Source of the DNA: Deltaproteobacteria bacterium
GTDB taxonomy: Bacteria; Desulfobacterota; Desulfobulbia; Desulfobulbales; VMSU01
NCBI GenBank assembly: GCA_021789795.1
Contig: JAJYJA010000061.1
Coordinates: 1 to 13,473 of the forward strand
Length of the DNA: 13,473 bases
Direction of reading: 5' to 3'
A program made the position numbers and the translations under genes. Of this stretch, positions 1 through 7,249 are shown in pieces (position 1 is the first letter of the stretch; each line of letters starts with the position of its first letter). A model generated the notes under the pieces. That model was not told the DNA's origin. It did no database searches and saw only the letters and a list, made by a program, of their open reading frames with translations.

Positions 1-64
1 GGGCCTGGGCGTAGTCACTCTTGCCGCTCCGGGCCCCGCCCACCACCAAGACGATACTGGCCAT
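1..64 (-). CDS. cobU: Adenosylcobinamide kinase / adenosylcobinamide-phosphate guanylyltransferase, N-terminus only
   Basis: Only the first 21 codons are in the window; the gene continues past the left edge. They read MASIVLVVGGARSGKSDYAQ, a hydrophobic beta strand running into the P-loop GGARSGKS, which is the characteristic opening of CobU/CobP. The family phosphorylates adenosylcobinamide and then transfers GMP to give adenosylcobinamide-GDP, a late step of B12 nucleotide-loop assembly in the cytoplasm. The ATG shares its A with the TGA stop of the preceding phosphatase gene (TGATG), so translation is probably coupled. The upstream phosphatase and B12 riboswitch support the call. Another small P-loop nucleotidase could start similarly, but the motif and context together make CobU by far the best reading. 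Confidence 0.85.
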   Translation of the reverse strand, partial: MASIVLVVGGARSGKSDYAQA

Positions 65-648
65 CAGCGGTTCAGGCCCAAGAGCTGGCCCCGGCCCCCG
101 TCCACCTCCAGCACGGTCAGGGCCGCGGGCTGGATGTCGAAACACAGCGCCTTGGCCCGCGGCAAGGCCAGCAACAGGCAGAGCATGGCCCGGATCACCC
201 CCCCGTGACAGACCACCAAGGCCGGCTGGGGCTGGGAGATGATCTCGCCCAGCGCCCCCCTAACCCGACGCCAGAAGGAGGCGATAGCCTCGCCATCCGG
301 GAAGCGGAAGCGGGTCGGGTGCCGTTGCCAGGCAACGACCAGCGCCGGATCCTGGGCCAGGATCTCCGCAAAGGTCAGGCCCTCCCAGCGGCCAAAGTCA
401 ATCTCCCGCAGGGCCTCGACAACCACGAACTCCGGCGCCCGGCCCGCCGCGGCCAACGCCATCTCCGCCGTCTCCCGGGCCCGGAGCTGCGGGCTGCACA
501 AAAAGCGGCCAAGCCCCGGGGGTAGCCTCGCCCCCAGGGCCCGGGCCTGCTCCCGGCCCGTCCGGGACAGAGGCGGATCACTCGCCCCCTGGTAACGGCC
601 CGCCCGCTGGCCGTCCGTGGCCCCATGTCTTACCAGAACCAACCGCAT
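64..648 (-). CDS. cobC: Alpha-ribazole phosphatase (histidine phosphatase superfamily)
   Basis: A 194-aa cytoplasmic histidine phosphatase, a normal size for CobC. It begins MRLVLVRHGAT, with the catalytic RHG at residues 7-9 (His8). The substrate-side motif LREIDFGRWEG lies at 80-90 and the second catalytic His at 148 in VVCHGGVIR. The family removes the phosphate from alpha-ribazole-5'-phosphate (or adenosylcobalamin-5'-phosphate) at the end of B12 assembly. I chose the ATG at 648 rather than the in-frame TTG at 672, because AAGGGG sits 8 nt before it and the protein then starts directly on the first beta strand. The TTG also lies inside the U-tract side of the upstream terminator. It is the first gene after the riboswitch and overlaps cobU by one base. 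The fold alone would also fit a phosphoglycerate-mutase-like enzyme; the B12 context decides. Confidence 0.88.
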   Translation of the reverse strand: MRLVLVRHGATDGQRAGRYQGASDPPLSRTGREQARALGARLPPGLGRFLCSPQLRARETAEMALAAAGRAPEFVVVEALREIDFGRWEGLTFAEILAQDPALVVAWQRHPTRFRFPDGEAIASFWRRVRGALGEIISQPQPALVVCHGGVIRAMLCLLLALPRAKALCFDIQPAALTVLEVDGGRGQLLGLNR

Positions 649-670
649 CGCCGCCGCCCCTTCAAGACAC

Positions 671-703
671 AAAAAAACCCGGCATCGCCATCCGCGACCC
701 GGG
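671..703 (-). terminator. Intrinsic terminator between the riboswitch and cobC
   Basis: Read on the minus strand, CCCGG is followed by TCGC, a GGATG loop, GCGA and CCGGG, then seven Ts. This is a classic rho-independent hairpin with U-tract. It lies after the cobalamin riboswitch and about 20 nt before the cobC start, the position expected of the expression platform that stops transcription when cobalamin is bound. A second GC-rich inverted repeat (GCGCGGG / CCCGCGC, about 713-735) sits just upstream and may be part of the switching structure. Confidence 0.8.
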
Positions 704-784
704 AACCAATGCGCGCGGGGGTTTTAACCCGCGCCCAATACCATTGAGGCCCAAGCCGGATCCTTACCACGGGACCTGCTCGTC

Positions 785-958
785 AAACCCTCAGGCCGGT
801 CTCCCGGCTCGTGAATCACCCTACTTGCCGCGCCTTCCCATCCCCGGAAGGGGAACAGTGGTCTGTGGCGGCTTTCGTCCTCACTTACGGTTGCGGGGCA
901 GCGCCGGACTGTGACCGGACTTCCCGATTATCCCCGCCGCATGCGGCCAGGGGCACCT
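785..958 (-). promoter_or_regulatory. Cobalamin (B12) riboswitch
   Basis: On the minus strand the hallmark B12 elements occur in order: an opening GGTGCC (about 953-958), the central core GCTGCCCCGCAACCGTAAG (884-902), and the B12 box AGCCGGGAGACCGGC (795-809). Spacing and order match the cobalamin riboswitch family. An intrinsic terminator follows and cobC-cobU lie downstream, so the likely action is cobalamin-dependent premature termination. The ends given are approximate; only the conserved blocks were placed directly. Confidence 0.93.
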
Positions 959-977
959 GAGAGCGCTATTTGCTAGT

Positions 978-1017
978 GGTGCTGGCCAGGCCGTTTCACC
1001 CTTACCCGGCCAGCACC
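978..1017 (-). other. Strong hairpin just upstream of the B12 riboswitch
   Basis: A perfect 10-bp inverted repeat, GGTGCTGGCC (978-987) and GGCCAGCACC (1008-1017), with a 20-nt loop. It lies in the leader just 5' of the riboswitch core. It is not part of the conserved aptamer I can identify, and no T-tract follows it on either strand. Confidence 0.6.
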
Positions 1018-1022
1018 TGATT

Positions 1023-1051
1023 TCCTTAGCAGTTCTGATTTTACCTGTCAA
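1023..1051 (-). promoter_or_regulatory. Possible promoter of the cobalamin operon
   Basis: On the minus strand a perfect -35 TTGACA occupies 1051-1046. At 17-nt spacing the -10 position reads TAAGGA (1028-1023), which is poor; a better TAAAAT lies only 2 nt after the -35. The location, just upstream of the riboswitch leader, is right, but the -10 box is weak. Confidence 0.3.
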
Positions 1052-1103
1052 CAACAAAACCGCCCGCACCCCGTCCGCTCAACAGTGGCGGCCCCAGGAG
1101 GGC

Positions 1104-1118
1104 CTGACCCAGGGTCAG
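1104..1118. promoter_or_regulatory. Perfect palindrome, possible operator
   Basis: CTGACCC-A-GGGTCAG, two perfect 7-bp half-sites around a single central base, in the region between the divergent cobalamin operon and dnaA. This is the shape expected for a dimeric repressor or activator site. No matching regulator is in the window. Confidence 0.4.
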
Positions 1119-1138
1119 TGGGCAAACCGCAAAAGAGA

Positions 1139-1173
1139 AAAAAAGACCAATAACGAGGAAAAAAGACCATTAA
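1139..1173 (+). repeat. Tandem 15-nt direct repeat upstream of dnaA
   Basis: AAAAAAGACCAATAA (1139-1153) and AAAAAAGACCATTAA (1159-1173) agree at 14 of 15 positions and start 20 bp apart, close to two helical turns. Such spacing suits two copies of a protein bound on the same face of the DNA. The function is unknown. Confidence 0.55.
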
Positions 1174-1398
1174 GCAGTATGGAAGAGATATTAGTTTTCA
1201 ACAAACATTGCCACCAACTCCCAATTCGCCGCTAAGCTCACCAAACCGTGTCACTTTCACCCCTTAAATCCCAGGCCGCATTCCATCGGCCATCGCCAAG
1301 GATGCCAAACATATCTTATTGATTTTAATAAATTTTAATATTGTTAAAAATGTGGTAGCGCCGCCGGAGTAAATCCTGGCAGATCAACTTTGACAGCC

Positions 1399-1430
1399 GG
1401 TGCCCAAGTTGATTACAAACTGGGCTCACC
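1399..1430 (+). other. Imperfect hairpin in the dnaA leader
   Basis: GGTGCCCAAGTT (1399-1410) can pair with AACTGGGCTCACC (1418-1430) across a GATTACA loop, with small bulges. It lies about 130 nt before the preferred dnaA start. There is no T-tract, so it is not a simple terminator. Confidence 0.3.
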
Positions 1431-1560
1431 AAGGGGACGTTGCCCGAAATTTGAAATCAAATGCTTAGATATCAACTTTTTTAGGACAAATGTACCGTCG
1501 TCTGAACCGGCTGGCCCGCAGCTTGCTAAAGCAACCCCAAACGACCCAAAAAGGATGATG

Positions 1561-2922
1561 ATGAGCTGGAAACAAATTTCGCACCACCTGGCCAACACCC
1601 TGCCGCCCGACCTGCACGACCTCTGGATCTCGCCCCTGGAATGCCCGCGCTGTGACCAGGAGGTCTTGGAGTTGCGCGGCCCGGACCGCTTCTTCTGCTC
1701 CTGGGTGGCGGACCACTACCTAGACAACATCCGGGAGGCCATGACCGCCCACGGCCTGAAGCAGACCTCGGTTATCTTCTCGGTCAAGGACGCCCCGCCC
1801 CTGCTGCCGGCGGCCCCCACCGCGCCTGCCGCCGCCCTAAGCCCGCCCCGGGAGCAGCTCTGCCTGCCCACGGTCAGCAAGGCCCCCTCCTTTGTCCGCA
1901 CCCTAAACCCGCGTTACGTCTTCGACCAGTTCGTGGTGGGCAAGAGCAACGAGCTGGCCCACGCCGCCTGTCACGCCCTGGCCTGCGGCGACCAGTCCCT
2001 GGGGCAATGCCTGTACATCAGCGCCGGCACCGGGCTGGGCAAGAGCCATTTGACCCACTCAGTGGCCCACAAACTCCTGGCCGTCAATCCGCGCTTAAGG
2101 CTGAATTACCTGACCGCCCAGCAACTCTCCAACGACATGGTGCGCTCCATCCAGAACAAGCAGATGGACAGTTTCAAGGATCGCTACCAAGGCGCGGACG
2201 TACTGCTGCTGGAGGACATGCAGTCCCTAACCGGCAAGGTCAAGACCCAGGAGGAGCTGACTGCGGTGCTCGACGTGCTGCTGGAGAGCGGCAAGAGCGT
2301 CATCTTCACCGGCGCCAAGCCCCCCCGCGACATCGAGGCCCTGGCCCCCGGCATCCAGTCCCGGCTGTCCTGCGGCCTGGTGACCGAGATCACCACCCCG
2401 GAGCTGGACACCCGGATCGCCATCGTCAACCAAAACGCCGCCGAACTCCGGCTCGCCCTGAACGAGGAGCTGGCCATCGTGGTGGCGGAGCGGATCAAGG
2501 GCGACATCCGGCAGCTCAAGAGCGCCCTGATCGGTCTAAAGGCCAAGGCCAACCTGCGCCGGATGGCCCCCGACCTGGACATGATCAACGAGGCGCTGGC
2601 CGCCAGCATCGGTCAGCGCCAGAGTCTCACCCCAACCGTGATCCGCGACTTCGTGGCCGATCAGTTCCGGCTGGCGGGCGAGGAGTTGGCCTCCAAGTCC
2701 CGCAAGAAGACCTTCGCCTTCCCGCGTCAGATCGCCATGTACCTGTCCCGCAAGCACACCGACCAGGGCTTAAGCGAGATCGGCAAGGCCTTCAACCGCG
2801 ACCACTCCACCGTCATCCACTCCATTCGCACCCTCTCCGAGACCATGCTCCAAAAAACCGGCGTCCAGGGACAGGTGGAACTCTTGGACAAAAAACTCAG
2901 CGCCCGTTTTCTGGACTGCTGA
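1561..2922 (+). CDS. dnaA: Chromosomal replication initiator protein DnaA (divergent)
   Basis: From ATG 1561 the protein has 453 aa, typical for DnaA. Three ATGs occur in a row (1555, 1558, 1561); AAAAAGGA sits best for the third, giving MSWKQI. Domain I carries DLWISPLE near residue 20. A proline/alanine-rich linker follows at about 80-115. The AAA+ domain begins NPRYVFDQFVVG, with Walker A GTGLGKS at 156-162 and Walker B VLLLEDMQ (Glu218-Asp219). The arginine-finger motif is SRLSCGL. Domain IV ends in the DnaA signature FNRDHSTVIHSI, which contacts the DnaA box. The protein opens oriC duplex DNA when bound to ATP. Oddities: Walker B starts with Glu where most DnaA proteins have Asp, the usual FGGRDH reads FNRDH (one residue shorter), and SDRPP reads GAKPP. 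Its next gene is purL, not dnaN, so this locus lacks the classical dnaA-dnaN arrangement. A secondary DnaA paralogue is possible. Confidence 0.92.
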   Translation: MSWKQISHHLANTLPPDLHDLWISPLECPRCDQEVLELRGPDRFFCSWVADHYLDNIREAMTAHGLKQTSVIFSVKDAPPLLPAAPTAPAAALSPPREQLCLPTVSKAPSFVRTLNPRYVFDQFVVGKSNELAHAACHALACGDQSLGQCLYISAGTGLGKSHLTHSVAHKLLAVNPRLRLNYLTAQQLSNDMVRSIQNKQMDSFKDRYQGADVLLLEDMQSLTGKVKTQEELTAVLDVLLESGKSVIFTGAKPPRDIEALAPGIQSRLSCGLVTEITTPELDTRIAIVNQNAAELRLALNEELAIVVAERIKGDIRQLKSALIGLKAKANLRRMAPDLDMINEALAASIGQRQSLTPTVIRDFVADQFRLAGEELASKSRKKTFAFPRQIAMYLSRKHTDQGLSEIGKAFNRDHSTVIHSIRTLSETMLQKTGVQGQVELLDKKLSARFLDC

Positions 2923-2967
2923 CCGCAAGTCGCATCTCCAGGCTTCTCTAAACGGGATTTTTGCGGT
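2922..2967 (+). other. Inverted repeat in the dnaA-purL gap
   Basis: ACCGCAA (2922-2928), starting on the last base of the dnaA stop codon, and TTGCGGT (2961-2967) form a perfect 7-bp inverted repeat around a 32-nt loop. The loop is long and the T-run lies before the right arm, so this is not a standard terminator. It may be an operator or attenuator for purL, or chance. Confidence 0.3.
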
Positions 2968-3030
2968 AAGAAGAGGGCTCGCCGGTTCGCAAGCAAACCG
3001 CCCCCTAAACCCGCTGCCCCAGGTGATGGC

Positions 3031-6000
3031 ATGTCCAAGACCGTCCTGCAACTTTATCGTCCGCTCAGCGAGACGCATGAGTTTTGCTTCCACATCGAGA
3101 CCGCCTCTCCCCTCTCCCGCGACGAGCTTCGCCAGTTGCGCCTGCTGCTGGCCGACGGCTTCATCGAGGAGACGGTGGCCCTCGCCTCCACCCTGACCGG
3201 CCCCCGGCTTTTGGAGATCGGGCCCCGGCTCAACTTCGCCACCGCCTGGTCGTCGAACATGGTCTCCATCTGCCAGGCCACCGGCCTGGCCAAGATCAGC
3301 CGGGTCGAGCGCTCCCGGCGCTACCTGGTGCCGGAGGGCGAGGACCGAGATGACTTTGTCAAGCGTCACCACGACCGGATGACCGAAGGCGTCTATCCCG
3401 CCCCCTTGACCAGCTTCGAGACCGGGATGACCCCGGAGCCGGTCCAGGAGGTGCCGCTCAAGGAACAGGGCCCCGACGCCTTGCTCGCCATCCCCGGCAT
3501 CTCCATGGACGAGTGGGATCGCAACTTCTATTACGACTACTTCGTGACTCGGCACCACCGCAACCCCACCATCGTCGAGATCATGGATTTAAACAACGCC
3601 AACAGCGAGCACTCCCGGCACGGGTTCTTCCGGGGGGTGCAGATCATCGACGGCGAGAGGCAGCCCGAGAACCTGATGCAGGTGGTGCAATCCACCCTCG
3701 CCGCCCACCCGGAAAACAGCGTCATCGCCTTTAAGGATAACTCCAGCGCCATCCAGGGCCGGGAGGGTCAGCAGCTGCTTCCGGTCCGTCCGGGCGAGCC
3801 TTCGGCCCTGGCCCTGCGCCAGGAGCAACGCCACCTCCTGTTCACCGCCGAGACCCACAACTTCCCCACCGGCGTCGCCCCCTTCCCCGGGGCGGAAACC
3901 GGCACCGGGGGCCGCATCCGCGACGTGCAGGGCACCGGCCGGGGCGGTTTCGTGGGGGCGGGCACCGCCGCCTACTGCGTGGCCAACCTCCACATCCCTG
4001 GCTACGACTTGCCCTGGGAGGAGCGCTATCCCTGCCCCGCCAACCTGGCCCCGGCGCTGGCGATCGAGATCGAGGCCAGCAACGGGGCCTCGGACTACGG
4101 CAACAAGTTCGGCGAACCCCTGATCCAGGGCTTCACCCGTTCCTTCGACCTCAGGCTGGCAAACGGCGAACGTTGGGGCTTCCTGAAGCCGATCATGTTC
4201 ACCGGCGGCATCGGCCAGATCGACCAGCGCCACCTCGAAAAGAACCCCGCCCAGCCCGGGATGCGCATCGTCCAGGTGGGCGGCCCCGCCTACCGGGTGG
4301 GCTTCGGGGGCGGGGCCGCCTCCAGCATGTTGCAGGGCGACAACGTGGCCGATCTCGACTTCAACGCCGTGCAGCGCGGCGACGCCGAGATGGAGCAGAA
4401 GATGAACCGGGTGATTAGGGCCTGCAACGAGATGGGCGATGCGACCCTAATCGAGGTGATCCACGACCAGGGGGCGGGCGGGCCGGGCAACGTCTTAAAG
4501 GAGCTGGTGGAGAAATCCGGGGGCCGGATCGGCATCCGTAAGATCAAGGCCGGCGACCCCACCATGTCGGTACTGGAGCTTTACGTGGCCGAATACCAGG
4601 AACGCAACGGCTTCTTGATCCGTCCCGAAAACCTCGAACGGTTCAAGGAGATCTGCCGCCGGGAGAAGGTGAACTGCGAGGTCTTGGGCGAGGTGACCGG
4701 CGACCGGCGCTTCGTGGTGGTGGACGAGGCCGACGGCAGCACCCCGGTGGACCTGGAACTTGACCAGGTCTTGGGCAACATCCCCACCAAGACCTTCAGC
4801 GACCAACGCCGGCGCGAGCAACTGCCGCCGGTGGCGGTGCCCTCCGAACTCACGGTACAAGCGGCCTTAACCAACGTCCTGCGCCTGTTGTCGGTGGGTT
4901 CCAAACGTTTTCTGACCAACAAGGTGGATCGGTCGGTGACCGGACTGGTGGCCCAGCAGCCCTGTTGCGGGCCGCTCCAGGCCCCGGTGAGCGACGTGGC
5001 GGTGCTGGCCCAAGGTTATTTCGGGCTCTCGGGCGGGGCCTGCGCCATCGGCGAGCAGCCGATGAAGATGATCGCCGACCCCCAGGCCGGGGCCCGGATG
5101 GCGGTAGGCGAGGCGGTGACCAACCTGGCCTGGGCCAAGGTCGAGGGCCTGGACCGGGTCAAGTGCTCGGCCAACTGGATGTGGGCCCCCAAGCTGGCCG
5201 GCGAGGGGGCGGCCCTCTACGACGCGGCCTGCGCCATGCGGGAGGCGATGATCGCCCTGGGATTGGCGGTGGATGGCGGCAAGGACAGCCTGTCGATGGC
5301 CACCCGGGTGGGCGAGGAGACCGTCAAGTCTCCACGGGAGCTGGTGATCTCGGTCTACGCCGTCATGGACGACATCACCAAGATCGCCACCCCCGACCTC
5401 AAACGGCCCGGCCAATCGACGCTGATCTACATCGATTTGGGCCAGGGCAAGGCGAGGCTAGGCGGCTCGGCCCTGGCCCAGACATGGGGGCAGATCGGCT
5501 CCCCGCCGCCGGACATGGACGACCCCGCCCTGGTGGGCCGGGCCTTCGCGGCGGTGCAGGAGCTTATCGCCCAAGACCTGATCCTGGCCGGCCACGACGT
5601 GAGCGACGGGGGCCTGATCGTCACCCTGCTTGAGATGGCCTTCTCCGGCAACTGCGGCCTGGAGGTGGCCATAAACGGCCCGGCCCCGGCCCTGGCCCAA
5701 CTGTTTGGCGAGGAACTGGGGCTGGTATTCGAGGTGGAGCAAACCGAACAGGCGCGGGTCTTGGCCCTGCTCGCCCGGCACCGGCTGCCGGCGGCGGTCA
5801 TTGGCCAGCCCACCATCGCCAAGACCGTCCGGGTGCGCTGCCGCCAGGAGTTGGTCCTCGACTGCGACCTGCGGCCCCTCCGGGCGTTATGGGAGGAGAC
5901 GAGCTTCCAGCTCGAACGGCTCCAGATGAACCCGGACTGCGCCCAGGCCGAGAAGGATTGCCTCTACGACCGCCCAGGGCCGGCATACAGCGTGCCCTTC

Positions 6001-6837
6001 CATCCTAAGCCCACCGCCCCCGCCCTCTTGAGCCGCAAGGACAAACCCAAGATCGCCATTCTCAGGGACGAGGGCAGCAACTCCGACCGGGAGATGAGCG
6101 CCGCCTTTTACGCCGCCGGATTCGAGCCCTGGGACCTCACCATGACCGATCTCCTGGCCGGCAAGATCACCCTGGACGGCTTCCGGGGCCTGGCGGCGGT
6201 GGGGGGCTTCTCCTACGCCGACGTGCCGGCCAGCGCCAAGGGCTGGGCCGCCACCATCAAGTTCAACCAACGCCTGGCCGAGATGTTCCAGGCCTTCTAC
6301 CACCGGCCCGACACCTTCTCGCTCGGGATCTGCAACGGCTGCCAGCTCTTCGGGCTCCTGGGCTGGGTGCCGTGGACGGGCATCGAGCCGGAACGGCAGC
6401 CGCGCTTCGTCCACAACCTCTCGGGCCGCTTCGAGTCCCGCTGGGCCACAGTCAGGGTACTGCCCAGCCCGGCCATCATGCTGCGGGGCATGGAGGGCCT
6501 GGTGTTCGGCATCCACGTGGCCCACGGCGAGGGCTACCTAAGCTTCCCCGACTCGGAGATCCACGAGCGGGTCAGGGCCCAGAACCTGGCCACCCTGTGC
6601 TACGTCGACGACCAGGGCCGTCCCACCACCGACTATCCCTTAAATCCCAACGGCTCCCCGGCAGGCCTGACCGGTCTCTGCACCCCCGATGGCCGCCACC
6701 TGGCGATGATGCCCCACCCGGAGCGCACCTTCCTCAAGTGGCAGGCCCACTGGCTGCCCGAGGAACTGAAAAGGGATCTCGCCGCCTCGCCCTGGCTCAC
6801 CCTGTTCCAGAACGCCTACGCCTGGTGCCAGGGATAG
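3031..6837 (+). CDS. purL: Phosphoribosylformylglycinamidine synthase, fused large form
   Basis: A 1268-aa cytoplasmic enzyme of purine synthesis that converts FGAR, glutamine and ATP to FGAM. It joins synthetase and glutaminase in one chain, like E. coli PurL (about 1295 aa) and unlike the three-part PurLQS of many bacteria. An N-terminal PurS-like region covers about 1-160. A substrate motif NANSEHSRH is at 189-197, the first synthetase signature ETHNFPTGVAPFPG starts at 274, and the repeat-half signature LIEVIHDQGAGGPGN follows near 473. The C-terminal class I glutaminase has its nucleophile Cys1101 in LGICNGCQ and the His1229/Glu1231 pair in MMPHPERT. All catalytic landmarks are present, so it should be active. 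AGGTGA at 3021-3026 is the ribosome site for ATG 3031. NSEHSRHGFF resembles what I recall of eukaryotic FGAM synthases more than the E. coli NSEHCRH. It lies 108 bp after dnaA and converges with the next gene. Confidence 0.97.
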   Translation: MSKTVLQLYRPLSETHEFCFHIETASPLSRDELRQLRLLLADGFIEETVALASTLTGPRLLEIGPRLNFATAWSSNMVSICQATGLAKISRVERSRRYLVPEGEDRDDFVKRHHDRMTEGVYPAPLTSFETGMTPEPVQEVPLKEQGPDALLAIPGISMDEWDRNFYYDYFVTRHHRNPTIVEIMDLNNANSEHSRHGFFRGVQIIDGERQPENLMQVVQSTLAAHPENSVIAFKDNSSAIQGREGQQLLPVRPGEPSALALRQEQRHLLFTAETHNFPTGVAPFPGAETGTGGRIRDVQGTGRGGFVGAGTAAYCVANLHIPGYDLPWEERYPCPANLAPALAIEIEASNGASDYGNKFGEPLIQGFTRSFDLRLANGERWGFLKPIMFTGGIGQIDQRHLEKNPAQPGMRIVQVGGPAYRVGFGGGAASSMLQGDNVADLDFNAVQRGDAEMEQKMNRVIRACNEMGDATLIEVIHDQGAGGPGNVLKELVEKSGGRIGIRKIKAGDPTMSVLELYVAEYQERNGFLIRPENLERFKEICRREKVNCEVLGEVTGDRRFVVVDEADGSTPVDLELDQVLGNIPTKTFSDQRRREQLPPVAVPSELTVQAALTNVLRLLSVGSKRFLTNKVDRSVTGLVAQQPCCGPLQAPVSDVAVLAQGYFGLSGGACAIGEQPMKMIADPQAGARMAVGEAVTNLAWAKVEGLDRVKCSANWMWAPKLAGEGAALYDAACAMREAMIALGLAVDGGKDSLSMATRVGEETVKSPRELVISVYAVMDDITKIATPDLKRPGQSTLIYIDLGQGKARLGGSALAQTWGQIGSPPPDMDDPALVGRAFAAVQELIAQDLILAGHDVSDGGLIVTLLEMAFSGNCGLEVAINGPAPALAQLFGEELGLVFEVEQTEQARVLALLARHRLPAAVIGQPTIAKTVRVRCRQELVLDCDLRPLRALWEETSFQLERLQMNPDCAQAEKDCLYDRPGPAYSVPFHPKPTAPALLSRKDKPKIAILRDEGSNSDREMSAAFYAAGFEPWDLTMTDLLAGKITLDGFRGLAAVGGFSYADVPASAKGWAATIKFNQRLAEMFQAFYHRPDTFSLGICNGCQLFGLLGWVPWTGIEPERQPRFVHNLSGRFESRWATVRVLPSPAIMLRGMEGLVFGIHVAHGEGYLSFPDSEIHERVRAQNLATLCYVDDQGRPTTDYPLNPNGSPAGLTGLCTPDGRHLAMMPHPERTFLKWQAHWLPEELKRDLAASPWLTLFQNAYAWCQG

Positions 6838-6856
6838 ACCCAGTTCCGCACGATGC

Positions 6857-7249
6857 CTAAGCCTCGCGCCTAATGGCGTCCAGCCGGGCGACCAGCTCCT
6901 CAAGCTCGTTGGGCATCCCCGGGCGGTGATGCTCGGGGTACAACAGCACCGCCATGTAAAAGACACTGTCCACCCGCAAGGCCCGTTCCGCCTCGTAGGA
7001 GACACTGCCCACCCGTTCCTGGATCAAGGCGCAAACCGGGACCGGCAGGCCGTCTATCCCCTCCACCTCGTCGATCAAACCGCTCAACAAGATGGCCTTC
7101 TGCCGCAGCCGGGCCGCGTATCCCTCCTTGTTGTTCTCCTGGTAAAGAAGTTTTTGGGCCTCCTGTTCGAGGCCGCTGACCGTGATGGCCGCCCGTTCGA
7201 GAAGGGCGATCAGTTGCTCCGTGGCGGTGAGGGCGGTTGGGTGATTCAT
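6857..7249 (-). CDS. Small helical protein of unknown function
   Basis: A 130-aa soluble protein that I do not recognise. It starts at the only in-frame ATG after an upstream TAA, with no strong ribosome site in front of it. The first half is strongly helical with heptad-like leucines (LIALLERA, GLEQEAQKLL, RLRQKAILLSGLIDEV), suggesting a coiled coil or helical bundle. The second half contains YPEHHRPGMPNELEEL followed by a terminal helix. It has no signal peptide, membrane segment or metal motif. I prefer this strand over the long opposite-strand frame because its composition (balanced Leu/Glu/Ala and patterned hydrophobics) is protein-like. It ends 19 bp from the purL stop, convergent. Confidence 0.65.
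   Translation of the reverse strand: MNHPTALTATEQLIALLERAAITVSGLEQEAQKLLYQENNKEGYAARLRQKAILLSGLIDEVEGIDGLPVPVCALIQERVGSVSYEAERALRVDSVFYMAVLLYPEHHRPGMPNELEELVARLDAIRREA

Larger units (their letters stand above)
1052..1560. other. Gene-free region upstream of dnaA
   Basis: No convincing gene lies here. The in-frame extension of dnaA from a TTG at 1390 has low-complexity composition, and I judge it untranslated. The stretch holds a perfect palindrome (1104-1118), a tandem 15-nt repeat (1139-1173), an AT-rich tract at about 1310-1350 containing two copies of ATTTTAATA, and an imperfect hairpin at 1399-1430. I looked for DnaA boxes (TTATNCACA and its complement) and saw none, so there is no direct support for a replication origin. 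The dnaA promoter probably lies in this stretch, but no single box pair stands out. Confidence 0.6.

Noticed and set aside
1310..1350. Replication origin (AT-rich unwinding region next to dnaA)
   Set aside because: The tract is AT-rich, but I found no DnaA boxes on either strand between 1052 and 1560, and dnaA location alone is not evidence of oriC.
1390..1560. N-terminal extension of DnaA from TTG 1390
   Set aside because: The 57 extra residues resemble no DnaA domain. The AAAAAGGA site fits ATG 1561, and TTGACA at 1390 could instead be promoter sequence.
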